A stretch of 64,000 bases of DNA from Strigamia acuminata (Eukaryota; Arthropoda; Chilopoda; Geophilomorpha; Linotaeniidae). How positions within the stretch are numbered: the stretch's first letter is position 1; each line of letters begins with the position of its first letter. Shown piece by piece: positions 1-8,601 of this stretch. Made by a program: the position numbers and the translations under genes. The stretch lies in NCBI GenBank assembly GCA_949358305.1, contig OX442316.1, positions 17,298,001 to 17,362,000 of the forward strand, read 5' to 3'. The notes beneath the pieces are model-generated. The model had not been told where the DNA came from. It did no database searches and saw only the letters and a program-made list of their open reading frames with translations.

Positions 1-161
1 CACCAATTGATTTTAGTTAGACGAGTCGCGAGGGACTCTGTCAATTTGTGTCGGAAAAGCTTAATGTGGTCTGATGTTGCTTCCACGGTTAAATCTTCTG
101 GTTCAAGAGAATATCCTTTGGGAATTGGCGCGGCTAAAGAGTCACGAACATCTTGCAGCAT
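1..161 (-). CDS. Partial open frame at the window edge, unknown product
   Basis: A 53-codon minus-strand frame starts with ATG at 161 and is still open at base 1. It reads MLQDVRDSLAAPIPKGYS and then a charged, helical-looking stretch (DHIKLFRHKLTESLATRL). A stop codon lies directly before the ATG, so if this is coding the real start could also be on another exon. I do not recognise the family. The style (short charged helices, no low complexity) would suit a transposase or a host exon, but nothing visible decides this. The codon choice looks less AT-biased than the flanking DNA, which is the main reason for listing it. Confidence 0.25.
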   Translation of the reverse strand, partial: MLQDVRDSLAAPIPKGYSLEPEDLTVEATSDHIKLFRHKLTESLATRLTKINW

Positions 162-659
162 TTAATTGTCGCAGATCGGAATTAATTGCAAGTTCACGTG
201 ATCGAGATCATTTACGAGACCTCTGAGTGTTGTTAAATGAGGCGAAAGTGTGTTAGGTCTTTCATAATTAGAAAAATCACGAATGAATGACTGAGATGTA
301 TTTTTTAAAAAGAAATTTCACACTTGTGGGACTTTTATTTGACGAATTTATAAATAAAGATATGAAAAAACAAATCATGTAGCAGAGCACGAGCTATGAA
401 AACGGAACGGACACGCACACACGAGCATGCGCAAAAAGAAATTGCTTGACAGTTTTGTGGTCACTTTGCCAAAAAGAATTTTGAAGAGGTCAACAAACTC
501 AATTTTATGGCTTTTCTACAGTTGGCAGATTGATCTCTTGAATAAAAACAAAATTCAAAAAACAAAAAAAAATTACAAAATTGCAAAAAAATATTTATTA
601 GTTTGCATAAAAAGAAGATGGACGGGAGGAAAATAGCAAAAAATAATAATTTCTTTGGT
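162..659. other. AT-rich stretch without recognisable features
   Basis: Nothing supported here. The short plus-strand frame at 427-636 is lysine and asparagine rich and matches the local base composition. Confidence 0.4.
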
Positions 660-3601
660 CACTTCCTTCAGTTGGTACGGGTATAATTTGTCAAGACTGG
701 CGTTAGAGGGCGCGAAAGCAATTTTTCACGCGCAACCCGCATTTCCCACAGGAAATAAACAATGCAAAAAAAACAGTAAAACAAAGTGTGATAGAAAATA
801 GGAGTAGTATTTCCAGACTTACGCACAGGTGTTGTAAATAAAGAACAGCGGTGTGTTCCTGACAACATTTTGATCGACGACTGACCATGCGGCAACAAAA
901 TATACACTGCCACCAACTCCGATAACTCACAGAACATCAACTCTTGAAACAAGATCGCCAAGTCACTCAATATCCACTGGGTTAAGTAGCGCTCTCCGGG
1001 CATCTCGGCACGGTTCCATCTAAGGACCATGACAGGGGCGCCAATCAAACACCACCTGCAGGTTGCTACATAACTCTCATTTAGGAGCCAACGATACTAT
1101 AACGTATTAGTAGTAGTACGTCAGTCTGACACATACTGAAACGATAGATCTTCGAATGAGTCGTGGTGGCAGCGGAGTGAGCTCGCACCTTTTTACAGCA
1201 CTTGCCCACTCAGTATAGCAGTGGTGTTAATTACTTATTTGTAGCAGTAGTGGTTTTAGCTTCAACAGACTGAGGTGACGACTTTGAGTTTAAATTATTA
1301 AATTACTGGTGCAGCCATTTCATTTAAACTGATTTTACCCGTCGTGGATACATCATATTCAATTTAATTCTTCATTTAATGTGACATTATAGTTTAATTT
1401 AAATTGTGTTTTGTTTGTGTTTAATGTTGTATGATGTAAAACCAATCATCAGATGGCGCCGTGTTTTGAAAATTCAAATGTTTAATGCTGGCGTCAGATG
1501 GCGCAAACGTCGTATTAATTAAATAGTAATATTTTCTAAATTGTTGGTTTTTGGCAAGCAAAAAATTACATTACGGCTTTTCAATAAAAGTACAGTATAT
1601 GGAAATTGATAAAAATTTGAGAAATATTTAATAGTAAAATAAAGATTCATGTTTTTCGATTGGGATTGGGGTCTGGTGGCATACGGAAAAAATTTTTTAA
1701 AAAATTAAAAAATTAATTCAAAAAAATAACACTAGAACAGCTCTGATGAGTTTTCCTCGAATCACTTTCTCCAACTCCGGCAGAGATGGGCGCCAAACGA
1801 ATGTTTTTGTACTGCCTATATCGGAGCTAATAGATGGAATGTAAGCAGCTAGCTAACAGCGATTCAAGTGCCACGTAACAGGACTCATTTCCAACCGCAC
1901 TAAGACATAAAACACATGCAGAGACTAGAAATAGTGGGCACAGACACAACTACCTACAGCCAACACAACATAAATCTAAAATTTCTTTTATAGTGTCATT
2001 GTTTCCACCATTGATTAAACGAGGTGTGGAAGTGAGCATCGCGTTATTAATTAAACAAAATTCAAAAATAGTTTTAATCCTTTTGTTTAACTACAGAAAT
2101 TAAATTATCCATTTATTTTTTATGATAGCAATTCGAAATAATAATACGTAATTGTCCATCACGTACACTCGGAATAGTGCATGGATGCGCAAGGCACTGT
2201 GGGATTGTTCTAGCATGTAAGACCAGGGCCGACAAGTTGATAACTCAACTGTTGCGTCTATTAATTTATTGATAACTATTAAAATACGTTTGAACATAAT
2301 TTCAGTCTGTTTAAATTATTAATTGTCTTAATTCTTATAAGTACAGTAATGTTAAGGTGGTAAATAAACTGTGAATGTTCTTCATTAATGCAGGATTGCA
2401 GGATGGTGAATAAATAAATAGTAGCATTCAAAAACATCAGAAAAAGAAGTAGACATGAAAATGAACAATTATTCAAGTCGCCATTGGATACAAAACTCAA
2501 ATATTTTAATGTTTAAAAAACAATAAATGAATATTTTTTAATTTGAGAAATAAACGTTCATGATCGATTGGGATTGGAATCTTGTGACAAATCAAATAAA
2601 AAAAATTAAAATATGGAAAATCATCTCAAAAAAATAATTCCAAAAAATAACACTAAAGCAGCTCTGATGGGTTTTAGGATTTAAACTCTTACTCCACGGC
2701 GGATGGAATACGCCGATAACTCCACGGCGGATGGAATACGCCGATACCGGAATGTCCGGAACTTGTGCGCCACGATACACGGACCAACCGCGCGACCGAC
2801 TAAGACGCTCCCGCCAACCGCATCAGAAACTAACCATAGTGGGTTGAGGTACGACTACCCACAACCGATATAGCAAACTTCTAAAATTTCTTTTATAGTG
2901 TCATTATTTACACCATTGATTAAATGAGGCAAGGAACTGAGCAACTAAGTAATAATTAAACAAAATTCAAAAATGGTTTTAAACTTTTTGTTTCACCACA
3001 GCAATCAAATAATCCATTTATTTATTTATGACACCATAGTCGAAAAATAATAATACGCAATTGTCCATCACCATCACGTTCTACGCTTGAAATAGTGCAT
3101 GGATGCGCAAGGCACTGTGGGATTGTTCCAGCATGTAAGACCAGGGCCGACAAGTTGATAACTCAACTGTTGTTTCTTTTTCTTTATTGATGACTATTAA
3201 AATACGTGGAAACATAATTTCAGTCTGTTTAAATTATTAATTGTCTTAATTCTAATAAGTACAGTAATTTTAAGGTGGTAAATAAACTGTGAACGTTCTT
3301 CATTAATGCAGGATGGTGCACATAGTCGAACTAACTAAATTACCGTCTACCACGGCCCACAGGTTGCATTTCAAGAACAAGGAATCGAAAGAGAATCATT
3401 TTCTAAGTAAAAATAAACATTGAATAAATAGTAGCATTCAAAAACATCAGAAAAAGAGGAAGACATGAAAATGAATAATTATTCAAGTCGCCATTGGATA
3501 CAAAACTCAAATATTTTAATGTTTACTACACAATGAATATTTTTTAATTTGAGAAATAATGCAAATGCAATAATGCAATGAACAATGCAAAAAAACAGTA
3601 A
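660..3601. repeat. Complex tandem repeat array 1, copy A
   Basis: This is the first of two direct copies of a ~2.8 kb unit. The order is: a head block (about 757-1723), then two related ~0.9 kb subunits starting at the shared phrase aataacacta (1724 and about 2647). Each subunit opens with a shared ~20 bp phrase, continues with a region that differs completely between subunits, and closes with ~600 bp of conserved AT-rich sequence. A block near 2173-2256 and 3091-3172 (tagtgcatggatgcgcaagg and onward) is the best conserved part. Subunit 2 carries a 27 bp duplication in its variable region (about 2692-2745). No transposase or reverse transcriptase is visible, so the family is unassigned. Confidence 0.8.
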
Positions 3602-3606
3602 AACAA

Positions 3607-3822
3607 TGTTGGAAATCGTGTGGTTGAAATAATGCAACATCATCGTAGGGTTAAAGAATTACAAGTGTTTTATTCTGGGAAAATACACAGGTTAAATATG
3701 TAGACACTGGGCCATGATTGGCTGTTAAATTGGGTCGTCTAGTGGACGTATCAGCGTCTGCCACGGAACGTCCGAGTGCCCTCTCGCGACGTAATGGCGG
3801 TCAAGCGACATGGGGTCCAACA
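3607..3822 (-). repeat. 3' LTR of the Copia element
   Basis: 216 bp, identical to the copy at 8386-8601. On the minus strand it holds a TATTTAA box (3692-3698) and an AATAAA signal (3669-3674) close downstream, a compact promoter and polyadenylation layout usual for short Copia LTRs. It begins TG and ends CA. Confidence 0.96.
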
Positions 3823-3834
3823 AATTCTCCTCTT
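3823..3834 (-). other. Polypurine tract of the Copia element
   Basis: The minus strand reads AAGAGGAGAATT directly before the 3' LTR, where the plus-strand DNA primer is expected. Confidence 0.75.
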
Positions 3835-3862
3835 GAACCGTCATTACGCACTGCTTTCTTGA

Positions 3863-6800
3863 TTACTCTTCTTCGTGTCTGCCTTTCTTGGTTGGGGCGA
3901 TTCCGAGTTCGATCAAGGCTTTTTCTAGTGTTGGTCCTGTAAGTGGTTTTGTCAGGAAGTCTGCCAACATCTCGGTTCCTGCGATGTGTTTGATGTCGAT
4001 GTTACCACTTTCGACGTCATTCTTTACGAAATTTAGTCGCCGATTGAAGTGCTTGGTCCTCGCCTTTTGGGGTCCCGGCTTCAGTAATTGCGTCGCATTT
4101 AAGCTGTCGCAATAAACAGTCGTTGCTTCCATTTTCGTGGTTGGTGTGATGGTCATCATTATTTCTTTTGTCCACAGCACATCCTTGATACCTTCCGATA
4201 AGGCGTGTAACTCGCTCTCAGTGCTTGACATTGCCACGATCTCCTGTTTTTTGCATCTCCAGTGGATTAGCGACCGTCCGTCGCGCACAACAAATCCCGA
4301 GAACGACTTGGAATCTGCCGTTCTGTCCCAACTTGCGTCCGTGTAGGCATGCAATCTTCGGTCCTCGCATCCGTATGACAATTTGTAGTTGGTTGTTTTC
4401 TGCAGGTATTTCAACACTCTCTTCAGTGCTTGGTAGTGTGTCTGTTTGGGCTTCGCGCTGTATTGGGACAGCGAGCTCATTGCGAAACTGAGGTCGGGTC
4501 GTGTGTTGATTGCCAAATACATCAACTTCCCGATCAGTTCTTGGTATTCGCGCTGGTCGACTTCTGGGCTGTCCTCGTGTTCATCCAAATTGAGTTGCGG
4601 GTCCATCGGTGTCGACTTGGTGTTACAGTTTTCCATCCCGTAACTTGCTAAAACTCTTCGAATATATTCGGACTGGTGTAGGTGGATTCCATTGTCGTCG
4701 TGGTAAACTTGAATCCCTAAGATGGATGATAGTTGGCCCATGGAGATTAATTCTACGTCGTTTTTAATCTGGTCTATCACTTCCTTCTCGAATCGGTCCG
4801 ATGATGCCAAAGTGACGGCGTCGTCCACGTAAACTCCCAAAAACATGTAGTCATGTCCTCGTCTCACGATGAATAAGCATGGGTCGTCGGGAGATCGTTC
4901 AAATTTTACTTTGGCCAAAACTTCGGTTAGCTTCTCGTACCAGCACCGCCCTGACTGTTTTAGTCCGTAGATACTTTTTTCTAGTTTGCATACGAGATTC
5001 GTCCCGTCCTCGTAGCCTTCAGGCTGTGCCATGTAAATTTCATTCTTGAGTTTGCCGTGGAGGTATGCCGATCGTACGTCGTGTTGCGATAGTTTCCTTT
5101 TTCGTTTCGCGCCTTCGTTTACGAGTATTCTCAGCGTTTCGATTCTAATTACCGGTGCAAATGTCGTGTCGTAGTCTACTCCCCATCGCTGCGTGTATCC
5201 AGCGGCTACGAGCCGTGCTTTGAAACGTCTTTCACCGGTGTTTGGATTTACTTTGAGTTTGTAAACCCAATTCGACTTGACAGTTTTCTTGTTTCTCGGC
5301 AGTTCCCTCGTTGTCCAAACTTCGTGCTTCTTCATCGACGCTATTTCTTCATCCATGGCCTTTATCCACTCCTCGGAATTAATTGATTGTAGCGCTTCGT
5401 TGTAGTTTCGAGGGGGATCAATTTCTTCCGATACGTTGGCCATCGCTCTTGATTTTATCCGCTCGGATCTTCTAGCTCCTTGTCGTATCATTTCGTCTTC
5501 ATTTGCCGTTCTTTCTGTGAGGTTTCGGACTTGGCGTTCTGCCGTCGTGGCTCTCGGCGTGTGTTGTTGAGTGGGTGGTGGTGGGTCGGCCTCCTCGTTG
5601 TTCTGGATTTCGTCTTGTGCGTTCTCCTCTCGATTCCCGTCCAATATTTCGTCGTTTTCATCTTGTGCGTTGCCTTCTCGACTTCCGTCTATTATTACGC
5701 CATTTTCGACTGTGTTCCCGCCTTTTTCCTCGTCAAGACTCGTCTTAATTTCGGACTCGATCTCCAAGTCGGCGTATTTGGGTTGCATTGCGGTGCCGTC
5801 TTCACTGCGTAGCATCGGCGCGCCCAACTCGCTCTCGACGAATTTTACATTTCGTTCCTCGCTGACGAGTCGTGTCTCGGGATTGTAAATTCGATATCCT
5901 CGTCGTTTTTGTGCGTATCCCACGAATATTCTCTTCTCGGCTTTCGGGTCAAACTTCCTTCGTCCCGCATTTTTCGTGAGTACAAACGCGACGCATCCGA
6001 AACGTTTGAAATATTTTACAGTTGGTTTCTTGTCGTCCCAAACTTCCGACGGGGTTTTTCCATGCACTCTTGTCATGCACGAGTTCCGAATGATTGCCGT
6101 TGTGCACATGCACTCTGCCCAAAACGTGTATGGTAGTCCCGACTCGACGAGCATCGTTCGCGTCATCTCGATAATTGTTCGATTTTGGCGTTCTGCCACG
6201 CCATTGCTCGCGGCTGAGTACGGTACTGTTAGTTGGTGGTCAACTCCTCGTTCTTGAAACCATTTTTCCAGTTTTCCCACGATAAATTCCCCGCCGTTAT
6301 CGCTACGTATCCTCTTTAAACGTTGGCCCGTTTCTGTCTCGCACATCGTGATCAAATTCTTCAATTTTTCGGCCGTTTCGCTTTTCGTTTTTAAAACTTT
6401 GACCATCGTTTTTCGGCTCCAATCGTCAACGACTGTCATGATATACTTTGATCCTCCCAGTGATTCGGGTGTAATTGCTCCGACGAGGTCCACGTGCCAC
6501 AGGTCCATGATACTTTGCGATTGGCGTTCTCCGATGCTTTTGTGGGGTTTTCGAGTAAGTTTCCCCTTGATACACGATTCGCATGTCTCGTTTTCGCTCG
6601 TATCCATCTTGAGTCCTCGTACCAAAGTGTCCCTCTCCATTTTCCTCATTGTGTCGTACGCCAGGTGCCCGAGTCGTTGGTGCCACGTCGTGTTGATTTC
6701 TTCGGATTTTCTTGCGTTTTCGTGGCTCTGCAATATTTTCGTGTCGATCACGAACTTGTCCCCGATTCGTCGTATGTCGATGATCGCTCTGCCGTCTGGT

Positions 6801-8230
6801 CCTCGTACTGCCGACGCCTTGATGTCGAAAATCACGCTCTTCTTGGTATCGATGATTTTGGCCACGGAAAGTAGATTCGCCGATATCTCAGGTACGTGTA
6901 AAACGTTGTTTAGTCGGTGAATTTTGTCGTTTTTGCTGGTCGTGACTCGAATACTGCCAATTCCAATCGATTTCATTCTTACATTCTTGTCAGCGATCCC
7001 AATTGTCCGATCATCACGTTCGTAGGTGTCGAAAAATTCCTTGGTTCTCGTCATATGGCTAGTTGCGCCCGAATCCACCAACCAAAGCACCTTCGTTTCT
7101 TCACTAATCGTCGCCACTTCGTTCTTTGTAATTTCGTCGGTCGACGCGATCTCGTCGGTGGTCGTTGCAACTTCGTCAGTCGTCGTGAGTTCGTCCGTCG
7201 TCGCAATCTCGTCGGTGTACGTTGCAACTTCGTCTGTTGTCGTGATTTCGTCGGTCGTTGTAATCGGGTCGGTGTACGTTGCAACTTCGTCTGTCGTCGT
7301 GATTTTGTCGGCCGTCTCGATCTCGTCTGTCATTGCGTACATGCACGATTCCTCCATCTCGAATGCACACAGATTTCCTTCTTGTTTGTGGCTTCGTTTG
7401 AATGTGCCTTTGCCGCGTTTGGAATTCGTCCTCTCTCTCTTCGGTTTTGAACAAGTTGACGCCTTATGCCCGCTCCCTTCGCAGTTGAAGCAGAACATTG
7501 GGTTCTTACACTCGCTCGCCACGTGACCAGGTTTGTTGCAATTGAAGCATTTTCGCGTGTCCGCACGTTTCTCGAATCTCTTACGGCTATCCGCTCTGTA
7601 TGCAACATCCGTGCTTCCTTCGATTTTTATGTTGTTCTGCGTCTCACGTGATCTCAAAATTTTTCGCGCATCTTGTAGTGTAGTCGTCTTATTTGCTCTG
7701 ATGCCCTCGGCCGTGGCGTCGAATTCTTCTCGCAATCCCCTTAATATCGCGTATTTGGCCTGAGTTTCCTTTATATCCCCTCCGTAGGAGGCGCATTTAG
7801 TTCTCAGTGCCTCGACTCGGTTTACGTACTGGTCTATTGTCTCTTTCGCGGTCATTTTGAGGCGCAGCAACTCGTCCAAGCACTCGTACTGGAGATCTGT
7901 TGTATCGATCTCCATATTTTTCTTTATGTCGTCCCAAAGTTGTTTAGCGGTTAATGCGTCGTCGTAACGTAGTACCTGCTCATCGTTTAGGGTTCCGATC
8001 AGTATTCCCTTCGCGGCGTTGTTGCTCTTCCGCCACGTTTTCCACGTTTTTTCGTCCTCATCGTGGGTCGCATCTCCCTTAACTGGTCGTTTGGGCTCCG
8101 TCTCTTCGATCGCGGTGTCCCACAAATCTCGTTCATTTAGCGCGGCCTTTACTCGTTTGGACCACAGCAAATAGTTACCGTCGTGTAACAATTCTATTTG
8201 GTTGCGGATTTTCGTCGTTGAATCCGTCAT
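3863..8230 (-). CDS. Copia gag-pol polyprotein (capsid, protease, integrase, RT, RNase H)
   Basis: A single 1,455-residue frame in the standard Ty1/Copia order. Residues 1-225 are gag capsid of the UBN2 type. Two CX2CX4HX4C zinc knuckles lie at 228-241 and 247-260. An acidic, threonine-rich repeat built on TDE(I/V) fills about 301-370. The protease motif LVDSGATSH has its aspartate at 386. The integrase zinc-binding residues are H517, H522, C550 and C553, and its catalytic triad D581, D644, E680 keeps the D-X35-E spacing. Reverse transcriptase spans about 970-1220 with YVDD at 1134-1137. RNase H follows with YTDAS (D1298), SSTESE (1335-1340) and YCDS (D1375). No stop or frameshift breaks the frame, and every catalytic residue checked is present. 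gag and pol share one frame with no visible frameshift site, so their ratio must be set another way, for example by splicing or proteolysis. The length is normal for the family. Confidence 0.96.
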   Translation of the reverse strand: MTDSTTKIRNQIELLHDGNYLLWSKRVKAALNERDLWDTAIEETEPKRPVKGDATHDEDEKTWKTWRKSNNAAKGILIGTLNDEQVLRYDDALTAKQLWDDIKKNMEIDTTDLQYECLDELLRLKMTAKETIDQYVNRVEALRTKCASYGGDIKETQAKYAILRGLREEFDATAEGIRANKTTTLQDARKILRSRETQNNIKIEGSTDVAYRADSRKRFEKRADTRKCFNCNKPGHVASECKNPMFCFNCEGSGHKASTCSKPKRERTNSKRGKGTFKRSHKQEGNLCAFEMEESCMYAMTDEIETADKITTTDEVATYTDPITTTDEITTTDEVATYTDEIATTDELTTTDEVATTTDEIASTDEITKNEVATISEETKVLWLVDSGATSHMTRTKEFFDTYERDDRTIGIADKNVRMKSIGIGSIRVTTSKNDKIHRLNNVLHVPEISANLLSVAKIIDTKKSVIFDIKASAVRGPDGRAIIDIRRIGDKFVIDTKILQSHENARKSEEINTTWHQRLGHLAYDTMRKMERDTLVRGLKMDTSENETCESCIKGKLTRKPHKSIGERQSQSIMDLWHVDLVGAITPESLGGSKYIMTVVDDWSRKTMVKVLKTKSETAEKLKNLITMCETETGQRLKRIRSDNGGEFIVGKLEKWFQERGVDHQLTVPYSAASNGVAERQNRTIIEMTRTMLVESGLPYTFWAECMCTTAIIRNSCMTRVHGKTPSEVWDDKKPTVKYFKRFGCVAFVLTKNAGRRKFDPKAEKRIFVGYAQKRRGYRIYNPETRLVSEERNVKFVESELGAPMLRSEDGTAMQPKYADLEIESEIKTSLDEEKGGNTVENGVIIDGSREGNAQDENDEILDGNREENAQDEIQNNEEADPPPPTQQHTPRATTAERQVRNLTERTANEDEMIRQGARRSERIKSRAMANVSEEIDPPRNYNEALQSINSEEWIKAMDEEIASMKKHEVWTTRELPRNKKTVKSNWVYKLKVNPNTGERRFKARLVAAGYTQRWGVDYDTTFAPVIRIETLRILVNEGAKRKRKLSQHDVRSAYLHGKLKNEIYMAQPEGYEDGTNLVCKLEKSIYGLKQSGRCWYEKLTEVLAKVKFERSPDDPCLFIVRRGHDYMFLGVYVDDAVTLASSDRFEKEVIDQIKNDVELISMGQLSSILGIQVYHDDNGIHLHQSEYIRRVLASYGMENCNTKSTPMDPQLNLDEHEDSPEVDQREYQELIGKLMYLAINTRPDLSFAMSSLSQYSAKPKQTHYQALKRVLKYLQKTTNYKLSYGCEDRRLHAYTDASWDRTADSKSFSGFVVRDGRSLIHWRCKKQEIVAMSSTESELHALSEGIKDVLWTKEIMMTITPTTKMEATTVYCDSLNATQLLKPGPQKARTKHFNRRLNFVKNDVESGNIDIKHIAGTEMLADFLTKPLTGPTLEKALIELGIAPTKKGRHEEE

Positions 8231-8365
8231 GTCGTCTTCTCAAAAAACACGTGCTCGCTCGAAATTTTCAGACTTTTACTGCTCGTCTTTTCTTCTTCAA
8301 GTTTGTACGCCTCGTGTTTTGACTTGTAGTCGTCAGTTATTCTTTAACGTCGTCGGTGGATTTTT

Positions 8366-8383
8366 AACCATCCTCTGCTACCA
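8366..8383 (-). promoter_or_regulatory. Primer binding site, initiator tRNA-Met
   Basis: The minus strand reads TGGTAGCAGAGGATGGTT, complementary over 18 nt to the 3' end (with CCA) of animal initiator tRNA-Met. It lies 2 nt inside the 5' LTR. Many Copia elements use an internal half-tRNA, whereas here the full 3' end is matched. Confidence 0.92.
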
Positions 8384-8385
8384 TT

Positions 8386-8601
8386 TGTTGGAAATCGTGT
8401 GGTTGAAATAATGCAACATCATCGTAGGGTTAAAGAATTACAAGTGTTTTATTCTGGGAAAATACACAGGTTAAATATGTAGACACTGGGCCATGATTGG
8501 CTGTTAAATTGGGTCGTCTAGTGGACGTATCAGCGTCTGCCACGGAACGTCCGAGTGCCCTCTCGCGACGTAATGGCGGTCAAGCGACATGGGGTCCAAC
8601 A
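8386..8601 (-). repeat. 5' LTR of the Copia element
   Basis: 216 bp, identical to 3607-3822. It carries the TATTTAA box at 8471-8477 and AATAAA at 8448-8453 on the minus strand, so transcription would start within the LTR and run towards lower coordinates through the gag-pol frame. Confidence 0.96.

Larger units (their letters stand above)
3607..8601 (-). mobile_element. Complete Ty1/Copia LTR retrotransposon, recent insertion
   Basis: The element is 4,995 bp with 216 bp LTRs (TGTTGG...CCAACA) that are identical by eye. The 5 bp target duplication AACAA sits at 3602-3606 and 8602-8606. It has a primer binding site, a polypurine tract and one uninterrupted gag-pol frame, all on the minus strand. 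It splits copy B of array 1. Copy A keeps the unoccupied site (cagtaaaacaaagtgtgat near 771-789), which matches the two flanks joined with one AACAA. Identical LTRs and an intact frame suggest very recent transposition and possible activity, although transcription cannot be seen from sequence. It is on the same strand as the integrin gene to its right. Confidence 0.97.

Noticed and set aside
668-1048. 126-codon minus frame, also seen at 8580-8879
   Set aside because: It recurs with frame-changing indels between the repeat copies and has no recognisable domain, so it is not conserved as protein.
4137-7763. Many plus-strand frames, up to 190 codons, across the Copia element
   Set aside because: Antisense or shifted shadows of the gag-pol frame.
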